Of a DNA stretch of 64,000 nt, positions 27,501 to 39,523 are shown one piece after another. The notes under the pieces were generated by a model. It had not been told where the DNA came from. It saw nothing but the letters and a program-made list of their open reading frames with translations, and made no database searches. How positions within the stretch are numbered: position 1 is the first letter of the stretch; each line of letters starts with the position of its first letter. The position numbers and the translations under genes were made by a program. Source of the stretch: Wuchereria bancrofti (lineage: Eukaryota; Nematoda; Chromadorea; Rhabditida; Onchocercidae); NCBI GenBank assembly GCA_005281725.1, contig SSBO01000002.1, positions 1,924,822 through 1,988,821 of the forward strand, read 5' to 3'.

Positions 27501-30500
27501 GACAGCTTAAATGGTAACTATACATGATATAATAGATGTAGTAGCCTGTTTTCACTAACGAAGAATATATTATTACCCATGCATAGAATTACCAAACCAC
27601 CATAATCTATGAAATACAACATACATGAATTTTCATAAGATTTTTGTAACGATCAGTGTTACAATTCTTCAACAGATGGCCTTCATCATAAATAACATAA
27701 TTTATCCGGAAACGCTTGAAAAATTTCCGATCTTCTGTTTTAGATCCAACCATATTATAAGTTGTCAGCAAAACATCTATCTATAAAGATGAAAGCATAA
27801 GAGAGTGTCCCAAAACCAATAAAAACTATTCCCAACCCATAAATTATTAGAATTCATTTTTATCAGAAGTAAATCTTTTTAAATCAATGATATAATTGTA
27901 TATTTCACATCATTGATTTTCAACTGTATCTTCCAATAAGCTACCTTTGGTCTACCTACCTTCTTTTCATATATCCTACTGTATCGCTTTTTAGGATAGT
28001 GAGGAAGAACTGGAAATAATCGAATCTTCAATTTCGAGAGTTGATACTGCTTATATTCATAACTCTAACAGTGCATTATGAACATACATTTTTATCAGTT
28101 GCCATGTGTCGCAACTGCCTCCGATCAGCAATGCTACCATAATATGTAATGATATTGACTTTCGGAGACCATTTTGAAAATTCGCTAAGCCAATTCTCAA
28201 TTGTTGAAGAAGGTACTACAATTAAATGCGGACCCTTGATTTGCTCACTCTTTAAATAAGTTATAAAAGCTATTACTTGAACCGTTTTTCCAAGACCCTG
28301 AAAAGACAATACATGATTGTAACTTAGCAACGTGCTACTTTCAGTAATGCCATATATGTTTATATGGTTAGGCTTGAACGCATTTTTTCAATCAAACTGA
28401 TAACTTCAGATTATCAATAATTCATTATATAACATTGTAACAGCACTAAAGGTACTGTACCAAACTTTCTCAAGTTTGCAAAAGGGAAATGATTCTAGTT
28501 CGAATCTTTAAAGACTACTCAACACATTAAAGCTAAGTTAATAACGTCCAGAAAATATGCAACGATTAAGAATATTTCTTCACTAAGTTCCTTCTTTGTA
28601 TATTTGCCTTCAAACAATTACAAACAATTACCATTTCATCAGCTAAAATAGCATTCAGTTTTAGTTTATGCATCATCATAAGCCAATTCAGACCAATTTG
28701 CTGATATGGATGAAGTTGGCACCTAAAAATAAACATTGGTAAAGAAAAAAAAGTTTCTTCAAAATAATATAGAAATTATAATTCCATAAAACGCACTCTT
28801 CACTTAGTAGTTTTGGTTTCATTTGCAACTGTTTGGATTTAATTGAATCCAAAGCAGAATAAATTTCTTCCGAATGTCGACGACAGTCATCCAAGATATT
28901 TTCCAGTATACTACGATTTTCCAAAAAGTCTAAATATTGCTCAGCAGCATATGATCCACGTGGGCATTGCAAAAGACGAGATTCCTAGAAATTATTGCAT
29001 AATTTAAACTTCAGTTCTTTCGTTACATAACAAGCTTTATGAATGTTGGAAATTTGTAAATAATCACAAATACTGTTATCTTACAATATTGATATGGTCC
29101 TGACAATATGACATAAAAGTTTATAAAAATTGAAATATGCAAAAAACAAGGAAGATACTGTGGATTTCATACCAAATCATCATAATCTCGAAACGGACGA
29201 TTATTGAGTATAAAATCAGCTACTTTATCACTTATGCGTGGAGTTGCCATCAACATATTTCGATTAGCTTCATTAAAAAACGTTACACAACAATTTTTCA
29301 AAACCATCGATGAAGGAGTATTTTGATTATTTCGTCGTTGCACAATCTGAACAACTCAAACTACTAGAAAAAGACAAAAAAAAGAAAAAAAAAAAAAAAC
29401 CAGCATACTACCGTCGTCACATACTTGCCATTCATCGGCTTCACTAACTTTAAGTTTAATAAATATCAAGAATACTCATTTGTTTTAAATATTTCGAATT
29501 TTACTGAAACTATTAGTGCACTGAACACTGTGATTTCACTAATCTATCTTCTCTGTCTTGAAGTTAATCTGTTACTTAATAAAATATCCAAAATAAAATG
29601 CTTTAACTGAATATACCAACCTGACCATTTTCACTATTATTATCGCTTTTGCCTATTCGTGCCGAACTATCCGAGTCATAATGTTCGTCATCACTCTCAC
29701 TCTCCTCACTACTTGAATTCACGTATTTCTTGTGCTTTTTAACTCGCTTCACCATCATTTTCAAACTTATTGGAACCTTCAACAAATTAAGAAATAGATT
29801 GAAAATTAATTTAGTATTTTGCAAGATTAAGGGATAAAAATGTTACAGCATCCACTTAAATAAGATGAGTCAAAACCTTGGATAACAGTAGAAATATTAT
29901 CAACCGAATTCATCCTAAAATTTTGATATGATGCTTATGTTCCTATCTCAACTTCGATAATATGGTTCCATCAAAAAAAAAAACTAAAAAATTACTCGTT
30001 CTTCGCCGCTTTCGGATTTTTCATCACTGGACGAAGAAATGATTGCTCTCTTCCGCCCAACTCTCTTTGTAGCCGGTTGAGTGGCTATATGTGTATCATC
30101 TTGTTTCAAAAAACCATTTAATCGTGGCTTACATAACCATTTCATTGATTGTTTTTCATCCGTTTTTTGATCACCTGACTCGCTGTCTGTTAGCGTTTGA
30201 AGCCTTAAAAATAAAAGACATTAATAAAACACTCAAGTACCTTACATTCGCAATAATCCCATTCACATATAATTAACGTCAAAAGTATTAAGTTTAGTAT
30301 TAAGCAATAACAAAAAAAAGAAAGAAAAAAACGAACACTTTTAACGTTAATTATATGTGAATGGAATTATTGTGAATGGGATTGCATGTTTTCTTTAAAT
30401 AAACATAAAACAATTACTTGCGGTACAATAATTTTGGTAAATATTTGATTAGAGGAAACAAGTTCACACTTTCCAATGACTAGATTTTTATCTTCTACAC

Positions 30501-32032
30501 AACAGGAAACCAGAAATTTGGATCACTTGTTTGCGACTGTTTCTCCGAAATTTGTGCAGCCATTCTGACAAACCATTTTGACGAAAAGATATCCAAATTC
30601 GATTTTAAATAAGCAGTCAATCTAATAAAAAAAATTAATCATATAATCACATTCACCTTTCTTCAAAAGTTAGATCTTTCTGCATGATATTTGGTACAGC
30701 TCGGACGCTTCTTGAAGGTACTTCGGATAATTCTTTTTTATCCTCATCCACTTCTGCATCTGAATTCTGCCCTCTCCAATTGCTAGTAGTGTGTGGTGTC
30801 TCCAAAATTTTCAAATCCTCATCATCTGACCCATTTTCAATCAATTCTTCCTCCTCCTCCTCCTCCTCCTCCTCCTCCGAGGATGACATCAAACGCCGGC
30901 TACGATGGAATGATCGTGTTTTTTTTATTTCTAAAAACTATTTTTTGTATAGTACCTATAACAAAAGGATTTTTTCTAGTGGATTTACGAAACTTAATAA
31001 AACTTTACCTTTTGATCCATGTTGAAGCTGTACTCGATTGTCCTTTTTGCCATTCTTTGATGCCAACAAATTTACCATCTATAAATTAACTCGTTATCAA
31101 TATCATAATATCATATATAAAATAACTAGCTTCTTGGCAAGATTTACAGTCCTTCAATGTTCAGTATGCTTCTGCGACATCAAATCCCCTTCTTTCATGT
31201 TAGAAGAGCTAACATGAAAGAGTCATGAAAAAGAATCCATCTCCAATCTATCCGAGAACAATCACAATTTAAACATAAAGATCATTCGCTATTAATCGTA
31301 TAACCTTTGAACCCTTGAGTGATACTCTTAATAGTTCTATGAAATAACTATACACGGTTAAACTTATACAAAGAAATTAACATAAATGGACATATGCAGC
31401 CACGATAGGTCACAACGTTTCACTGTTATGTACATTTTATTTAAGTCTGGTAAATTTCAAAGAAAAACCATCTTCAATATGAAAGATATGGTGATCTCAG
31501 TAGTTTTCCATATTCGACAAGGAATTTTCGACTAAAAAATGTAGATCAAAAATTCTAAAAAAACAAATTGTTTTTGTTCTCTTTAAAATAAAAAAGAAGA
31601 AAAAAACATTTGTTGATTCTTAAATCAATCGAAACTTCACTTTCATTCCCGTAATTTCAACCAAAAAGAAAAAAGCGAAAATTTTCGTAGAAATCTACAA
31701 TTTTTACTTCCATTTAGTAAAAACTTCACAGCAAAAAAAAAAAAAAAATTTTCCCATAAAAATTATACAAACTGCTTGATAAAATTTTGATAAAAATTGC
31801 AATATGCAATAAAAAACTCGAATTTCCTCTTCAACCTTCTTAGTAAAATTAGGAATAATTTTTGAAGACAACTGTAATTTTAAAATTTCTGAAGGATAAA
31901 ATAGGCGACCTGTGCAACAGATTGTTTCTTAAAAGCCAACCCGCGAATGACATCTTTCACTGATTCATTGGGTCGATGAGCCACACGACGCTTTTCCCCA
32001 GTGATAGTTTCGAATGATCCCGCCGCACTCAT
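24592..32032 (-). CDS. SMARCAD1: SMARCAD1/Fun30-family SNF2 chromatin remodeller
   Basis: ATP-dependent nucleosome remodeller; the family acts in heterochromatin maintenance and DNA end resection. Nineteen exons in transcript order: 32032-31910, 31078-31009, 30930-30657, 30621-30511, 30203-29996, 29776-29621, 29346-29173, 28984-28797, 28722-28632, 28297-28088, 27780-27625, 27286-27146, 26924-26817, 26484-26248, 25907-25719, 25616-25498, 25428-25246, 24962-24847, 24650-24592. Phases close to 970 aa. The acidic Ser/Glu-rich N-terminus includes a poly-Glu run. The ATPase core has DEMGLGKT (463-470), the SMARCAD1-type DEGH (567-570) and ITGTPLQNN. The helicase C lobe has [29 protein letters not shown] and [27 protein letters not shown] and DEGH favour Fun30/SMARCAD1 over ISWI or CHD. 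The first ATG starts an exon whose donor fits the next in phase; no clear CUE domain is seen. Confidence 0.95.
30245..30378. repeat. 42-bp inverted repeat in a SMARCAD1 intron
   Basis: Left arm 30245-30286 and right arm 30337-30378 are reverse complements over 42 bases with three mismatches, separated by a 50-bp A-rich loop. It lies entirely inside the intron between SMARCAD1 exons 4 and 5 (30204-30510). It could be a small MITE-like remnant or simply a hairpin-forming palindrome. Confidence 0.9.
30849..30878 (-). repeat. trinucleotide repeat coding poly-Glu
   Basis: A run of tcc on the + strand (gga on the coding strand) encodes an unbroken glutamate run in SMARCAD1 exon 3, just after MSSSE. 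Near-uniform GAG codons suggest a length-variable repeat. Plus-strand open frames here are antisense shadows. Confidence 0.85.
31191..31221. repeat. perfect 13-bp stem-loop in SMARCAD1 intron 1
   Basis: tctttcatgttag, a 5-base loop (aagag), then its exact reverse complement. It lies in the first intron (31079-31909). Confidence 0.8.
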
Positions 32033-33495
32033 TTCCCACGAATATTCACTCCCTCTCACCCTACCTTAGTTTTTTTTCTCCTTTTTTTCTCACCCGAATT
32101 AAACAATTTACAAAACTGAACCGTTAATTTCAACTGGCGCTTAATTACTTCCAAGTGATAATAATAACGAATCATTCATTTCTAATTCAAGTGGTCTGTG
32201 TTATTTACATCACACTGCTTGGGTTATTATGAAATTTCACATTTTATTCGTTAAAATAAGATTTTTTTTGTTGTAATGTTTTGTTTATTTTACACTTGTG
32301 ATATGGAAATTTGTGGATAAAAGATAGGAAATGATTGGAAATTGACGCTAACTTAGTGTGAACTTTTCAAAATGACACGAAGCGTTTTCTTTTTTTTTTT
32401 TTTTTTTCACCTGTCACATGCAAAAATTGCGTTGAAAAAATGGAGCGTAAATATTGATAGAGTAAGGAATTAAACACAAATAACAAATAGCATAAGATTT
32501 CTTTGTAGTTTCAATTATCAAAATTATTTTTACAGTTTCAAATATTTATTATTATTATTTTATTTTTTGGAACAAAATAGCCAATTTTCAAATGGATTCA
32601 ACATAACAATGGTAAGATTGAAGCGCATTCTCACAAATGATATAATTGTTGTTTCATAGCTGATAACATCGACTGACTATTTCTCTCTGAAATCTTGGAT
32701 ATTACTTGGAGATATGCTTATTGATAATGTATAAATGTCATTTGCTCTAATTTTATGCATACTATTCATTAGTCAAACTTTTCATAATTAGTTCTAGATA
32801 GGTATGAAAGATTATCATGAGTAGACCAATCTAGGTTAGTCTAGGTTACTCATAATAACTTGTGGAGTTACACTAGAGTTATACTTAGATTCGCAGCTAA
32901 AAAGACCATTACGATGAATAAGCACACCTGTATAGAGGTAATACATTAAATTAGAAAATATAGCAAACTGAAATAAACAGAAATTAATTTAAAATTCTCA
33001 TTTACGAAAACTGACTTACTGAAAACTGACTTATTGTAAAAGGATAATCGAAAATAGTAGAGGAATGATTAGTATTTAGTATATAAATGTTAAAATAAAA
33101 TGGATATCTCGTTCTAGCAAACTTTACATCAAATATATTGTATAGAAACTTTACCTATTGTAAGACACTGTTGAATGGACAGTTGGCACTGTATTAAACC
33201 TTAAATTTAATGATGTAAGAACTAAAGATTACAATGAAGCATTTGTGACAAAAATTTTCTTAGTTATTTTTTCTTTTTTATATTATTCATAAAACTTCAC
33301 TCAGACACGATAACTTTTTTTCCTATGACAATTGAAATATGGAAAGAGATAAGGATATTTAAATTAGTAAAAATATAATTGATTGAGGGAATAAATGTTA
33401 GACCATGTACCACTTATCAATGCTTATTGTTCGATTATCCGGTAGATGAACCTAATAATTTGACAATATTCTTATGTTTATCTTTATAATAAGGT
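32033..33495. other. SMARCAD1 upstream region
   Basis: AT-rich sequence between the SMARCAD1 start and the stop of the neighbouring minus-strand gene. No exon, RNA gene or repeat is recognised. The first about 150 bp upstream of the SMARCAD1 ATG are pyrimidine-rich on the + strand and probably hold its promoter or leader. Confidence 0.5.
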
Positions 33496-36400
33496 TTACC
33501 ATGGATTTTCAAGCGTTCGATTAAACCTTGCTTCAGCTCGTTTATCCGGTAGTTTCCATAATATCTTTTCTGTTGGCTTTTTATTTGTATTATCTCCATC
33601 GTCTATGATAGATTATAAATTATAATAGAAAATTGAACATGATAGATTATAGTGTAATATGAGAGATTTATAATGAAAAACTGAATGGTATAATTGAGTG
33701 AAATCGATTCGTATAACGGTGCCATTTTGTAATTAAAGAAAAGTTTTTCAAAATCTTACTTATTATTTTTGATTCGTTTCCTATTTTCAAATACTTTCTT
33801 TGTTTGTTTTCTCTTTCCCAATGCGATTGGTCATCCAAAAATGTGCTACCTGGGAAAAAAAGAAAATTCTAACAAATTTGCTACAAATTTGTTAGCAATG
33901 GTTAAATGGTTAAATTGATAGCAGCAAAATTTCTAACTAAATTATATCTAAATCTATGTTATATTTTAAGTTACCCTGTACTCCACTTAATATCTCAGAT
34001 AATTCAAAGCTATCAGTACTCTATTTCATATCTTAAAAACAAATGTCTGAATTTAAGAATTGTTGCGAACACATTTTCACAATGACAATTCATTTGTTTC
34101 TTGTTTAATCTCTTTGCTTTTCATTTTATCTAATTTCCATTTAGCACAGTTGTAATTTCCTTTCATCATTTCCGAATCATAATGATCTACAGATTTTCTC
34201 AATCTGTGATTTATTTGAAATATTATAAAGAAACTCATTAACATACAAACTTAATTATCAGATAAGCAAAAGGTTAAATTTCTATTAACACTATGAAAGC
34301 TGAACAGACTTGGTGGTGCATTAACCGAGGCAGAGATTGGCGTTGGCGTCACTGGCGCACTTTGTTCGTTCGTCACGGTTGATATTTCTACGTCAGTTTC
34401 CAACATTGTATTCTATAATTTAAATCTTGAATATATAGTAGTTTTAGCTAAAAACTTCTCAATCTCTTCTTTATTCTTCCGATTTGCATATTTAAAAAAA
34501 GAAAAAAACTACTACGATCGTTGTTCTTGATTTGCAAATTCAAATACTTTTAAATTCAATTTTCAATAATTATAAGATTTGTAAATTATTGAATTTAAAA
34601 CGTTCACAGAATGTGCAATAGGTATTATTAGAATTTGATACTAAAGCATTACTTGAATTATTTGAGAATATTAGTAACACTTAGATGGTATCACATTATA
34701 TATCTGATGGATATATAATGTGACAGAAATAATTTTACATGGATGTTCGTATTTATAACTGATACTCAATCAATTTCTTCAATTAAATATAAACGATAAT
34801 TGATATTTGAATCAAAATTCTAGATTAAAATCTCATTTTAAATGCGACAAACAGGATGTGATAGGGAATTTGATAATTTTTCCGATATATTTGTTCCAGT
34901 TTCATCCAATGAACTTTTATTCCCCGTATCACTTTCTTCATCATTTGTATCATCCAAATTTTCTGCTAAGAAATTTATTCGCCATTTATTTAAAAACCTA
35001 GTTTTTTCACTTCTTTTTTTTTTTTTTTTGTTGGGAAAATTACACTTGCTCAGTTACACATCACTTCATCGATTTTAAAAATATATGTATTATAATCAAT
35101 AAATCCATTTGTATGTTTATGTTATTTGTACTTATGTTTATCTATTCATTTATTTATTTATTTAAACGCTTGATTTATTTATTTATTATGACAAAAACTT
35201 CACCACATTTGAACTACTATTTAACAATTGAAATTTAAAAATTAGATAAATGGTATGGTTTACTTTTAAATTTGTCAAATTAATTGAATATATTTAAGCT
35301 CATTTACATACAGCTACAATATTGCGAATAAATTTGAAAAAGGATCAAGATTTACCGGATAGTTCAGGAATGAGGAGAACTCGCTTGTTTGGTGAAAAAT
35401 ATGGAACTGGACTTGTTGAGCGAGCAACACGACTGATCCATTCATGAACATGATCCGGTTGAATTTGATGATGATATCGTCCCGGCTAAAATATTCACTA
35501 GTAAGTGAGATATATGACAGATCCTTTGGCAATAATTAGAATTAAAGTAATTTTAAGTTAAATAGTAACTAAAAGTAATAAACTTGTTTTCGAAATCTCA
35601 AATATATTTGATGGTTAATTGAACGACATTATTCATTATGTTTGAAAAAAAAAGTTGAAAAAAGTGTTAAAATTTAGTAAAATGACAAATGAATAAAGAA
35701 GAGATTATTTATTTTATCTGGGAAATATCCTTAGAAAGGATGTGGCATAGTTTAGATTTATAATATTAAACCATACTTTTTGTGTTGGTGTTGTTTGAGG
35801 ATATTTTTGATCATCAGATTTTTCAGTCTTTCTCTTCTAAAATATTTATCTTCTCACTAAGTGGAAATTGGAAATTATCAGTTAATAAAATGTATTTATT
35901 AGTAGTTTTCTTATTAACGATAAAGAATAATCAAAGTCATTAGAGATTAATTTCTACTTGAAAACTTTTTGGATACTTAATTTCCATACATTACATCTAA
36001 TGTCATAAACCTTAAAAAAAAGTTTTTTTTTTTTTGAATCTTCTAACGATAGGTAAAACATTCAAGCACAGAATCTTTGCTTAGAACATATTAGCGTAAA
36101 TCAATTAAGCTACTACCTCCGTTTTGGATTTCCGTTTTTTATATTCCTTTTGTTTCCGTTTACCTAATTGATTTTCGTTTGAAACGTCGATCTCACGCTG
36201 TTGAAATTGAGGCTTCTCATCATCTTTCGCCTTAAACATTAATAGAAGTAGAAGTTATTAAAGGAAGTTGTGCCTTATTTATGAAAGATATTAATCAGTA
36301 TTAGCTATTGATTATAATAATATTAAAATGTTAAATGAAAGATATTTCTGTTTAGATTATTTAGCAGTAAATGAGTGATTCTAGTTTCTTTTCATGAAAT

Positions 36401-38438
36401 TGCATATAACCATATTCAACATTCAGTGATGATAGAAAAACGAGAATGTTATTATAAATAATTCTAATAATCCGGAAAAAAAAATGGTTTTTTAAAGAAA
36501 GGCTTCTAAATAAATCATTTCTGAAAAAATATCATAAATGCTCGATTTCAAATTTTAGGTAACGTAATGTTTACTTCAGTTTCACCGGTTTGAGAATCTT
36601 TCTCAGTTGAGAGCTTTTTATCCTTTTCTGTTTTTTGAGACGGTGTTCTTGCTGTGAAAGCAGGTAAAAGTTGTAAATCCTGAAAATTAACAGCGGAGAT
36701 ATTTAAATTTCGAGAAGTTAGTTTATGATTTCACTGCTTAAAAAAAAATAATAATTCACTTCAATTTCCTTTGCAATTTTATCAATTGGTGTGGTTGGTG
36801 GGATTGACTGAAGAGGTAAACGACTTGGATATTGTTCAGGCTTTTGCAATTGAACATATGGCATAAATGACACTTGAGGATTCACTAAATTTACAGAACG
36901 TTATTTTCAATTTTTTAAAATTACTATTAGCAGCTAAATGAATGGATAAATTAAGCTCATGAAATTTTCATTCGAAATATTTAATATCTGTCGTATAGCA
37001 GGTGGCTTTTTTTGCTTAATATATTATTAATCTAAGCTATTTAAATAGACGAAACCATTTTTTCTATTTATTTTACAAATATTCCTAACAATAACACTAG
37101 CGTATAGAACATGTCAGTCATAAGATTTACTGAAAATTTTGAAATATATATCACTTCTTAGATATTAGTTCGAAATTAGTTATTTAGTTAGTTAAGCATT
37201 ATGAATGTCTTTTTATAATTGTTGAATTCTAAAATTCTTTTTTGTTAGTCACTTACTTATATCAAATAATTGCTTATATAGATTGCTACTTTATTGAGTA
37301 TTCTTCGTGAAGGAAAATCTTAAAGATCTTCATGATTAAAAAAAGTAAATTACAATACATTTTATGTCTCTCCGACTTTAAGATTTTAAATAAATATTCA
37401 GAATTTGAGTAGCATAGGTTGCAACACATTTATCGAGTTAGGATTCTTTTGCCCTTTTCCTCATTTTTATCACAAATTATGATATTTTTGAAATACAAAC
37501 ATACTTAGTTCTCTGGTGCGAAATGATGGATGCTCTTTTGAGCCAATTTTAGTATCCCTTATTGCTGTCATCATTTGTATGTCAAGTTGTTTTTTTCGAA
37601 ACATATCAAGTTTTAACTGATTTTTATCTTCTCGACGATGCTGTAATTCCTTTTCGATTTTCTTCCTAAATTTCCAGTTAGTTGTTTTTTTTTTTTTTTC
37701 AGAAAAGAAGAATCGATTTAAAAAAATCTGAAAAAAAAAATAATAATAAACTATGAAAAGTTTTCTCAGTTGTTGGGAAAATTATGCAATTTATGCAAGT
37801 TAACCTTGATTTTCTTCGATAATAAGCGCAAAGAAGCCAAATTGCTAGTAAGCCCAAAATGGCAAAAATGATAAAAAATATAAATAGTGTGATAATCATC
37901 CATAATAATGAACTGGACGATACACAGCAACCTAGAAATATACTTATTAAATAATACGAAATTATTTCTCTTCTCTCTTTTTCACTTGATTTTTGATTTC
38001 TATTTATTAATGGAAATATTTGCTTTTGAAAGAGGAGAAAAGGAAAAGTGATAGACGACAAATCAAATTTCAATTTAAATGTTATGGTATAAATCAAATT
38101 TCAGTTTAATTATTAAGTTTTTTTTTTTCATATACCACATTCTTATACTTTAGTCTCAGGTGTTTTGCTAGTAAATTTGCAGGTGTTTTGTTAGTAACTT
38201 TAATTTATTATCTGTTAATTTACATTTATTATAATATTTGATAACTAGAAATTGTCCCTAACCTCTTGCATTTCATATATATGCTTCAGAGCTTTTTTAG
38301 CAGATTCAAATATTATTTAAAAAATGATAGATTCAAATATTATTAAAAAAATGTTATCATTTAAAAAAAAATTATTGTTAAAAAAGTGTTAAGAACATAC
38401 CTTGAAATAGGCTGACACTTTTAAATTTAACTGTATTT
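33496..38438 (-). CDS. unrecognised single-pass membrane protein with long charged tail
   Basis: Eleven exons join in phase: 37931-37805, 37665-37505, 36884-36760, 36679-36575, 36230-36117, 35836-35777, 35485-35356, 34965-34853, 34412-34292, 33849-33760, 33602-33496 (stop). A small upstream exon (38438-38401) also fits in phase, but its own start was not found. A start at the Met codon at 37899, just inside the membrane span, would give 406 aa. The span is followed at once by CAYYRRKSRKK, so the tail is probably cytoplasmic. The tail is long, low in hydrophobic residues and rich in Lys, Glu, Gln, Ser, Thr and Pro, with basic runs such as KRKQKEYKKRKSKTEKRK and a more ordered piece HEWISRVARSTSPVPYF. 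I do not recognise the family. The even splice phasing argues for a real gene. Confidence 0.7.
34691..34723. repeat. perfect 14-bp stem-loop in an intron
   Basis: tcacattatatatc, a 5-base loop (tgatg), then the exact reverse complement. It lies in the intron 34413-34852 of the unrecognised membrane-protein gene. Confidence 0.8.
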
Positions 38439-39523
38439 CTGTAAATAAAAAACACTTTCTTACGTTCAATTCAACATTTCAAAGAAAAGTTTTAATTTAT
38501 TTTATCAAGATGATATGGCCAATCATTCTTCCTAGTTAATAATGAATATGGAAGAGATGATAATTCCCTTTAATTAAGAGTAATAATCTTGATATATTTC
38601 GATTTATCCGTATGAGTGAAATCAACTAATAGTAACAACTTTCAATTCTTAAATCTTGAATTTAAAAAAAGAAAAAAATGAAATGAAACAAATGTGTTAC
38701 CTTTTCATAGTTGACTATTAATTGTGATTGATCGATTGAATTATTTTTCATTTGTTGAGGAATTTCAAAAACATATACTTTCAAAGTTCACTTTCTGTTG
38801 ATACAACAAGCATACACGCATACACTGAAGCTAGAAAGTTGCTCATTGATCAGATTTCTTTCATTTCTTTTTAAACCTTTAAATTTCAATTCCTCATTTC
38901 ATTTTGTTATACATATTTTTTTTTAATTCCAAAATTGCGAATTTTTTTCTTTTTTGTTTTATTGTAAAAGTTAATCATTTTTTTTCGCTCAAAAAATGAT
39001 AAGCAAAGATAATAAGAAGCATTCGAAAGATTGGATCAAATTTTAAACTAAGCAAAATGAATTAATGGAAAGAAAATTGATAATGTATTGAATTAATGTT
39101 CATAGTGTTTAAATGTTCTCATTTCATTTGACATATTTTGTTTATTCACTATTCAATGTATAATCTATAAATATGCTAACCGGAATTTATTCAGGATAGC
39201 TATAACAGTTAGAAATTTCCGCCTAGCAATGAACCGGCTCAAGTTAACACCGTAATATGAAATTACTATTTCTAATCCTTATTCTAGCATGTTTAAATCA
39301 TTCCGGAATGTTTGTTGTAAATATGTAAATTTGTAAAATAATCAAGCAATGAATAAAATATTCGCTTTTGTACGTTGATTTTCACTTGGGCCGCATTATT
39401 GTTCGTGTATTTATGTTTATTAGTGGAACTTTTTGTTTGTGTTAGATTTGATTTTTTAAGGTGGCAGAATTAACTGTTCTTCGTGAAATATTATTTGAAT
39501 TAATATGACACGTTGTTTCAGAA
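38439..39523. other. divergent upstream region of membrane-protein gene and AUP1
   Basis: About 1.1 kb between the minus-strand gene and AUP1, probably shared promoter space. It may hide the first exon of the minus-strand gene; an ATG frame ending at a gtaaca donor near 38700 is in the wrong phase. It also holds a 23-codon + strand ORF (39257-39328) that starts with a signal-peptide-like MKLLFLILILACL; this may be chance. Confidence 0.4.
39511..39521 (+). promoter_or_regulatory. candidate spliced-leader acceptor for AUP1
   Basis: cgttgtttcag ends in AG at 39520-39521, two bases before the ATG at 39524. A pyrimidine-rich AG this close to a start codon is typical of nematode trans-spliced genes. 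There is no transcript evidence. Confidence 0.5.

Noticed and set aside
30684..31089. Plus-strand ORFs of 113 and 98 codons
   Set aside because: Antisense shadows of SMARCAD1 exons 2-3. The Ser and Pro runs are the reverse strand of the poly-Glu codons.
38700..38760. ATG exon candidate for the unknown membrane protein (MKNNSIDQSQ...)
   Set aside because: Its donor leaves phase 0, while the next exon at 38438-38401 needs two carried bases. The junction does not close.
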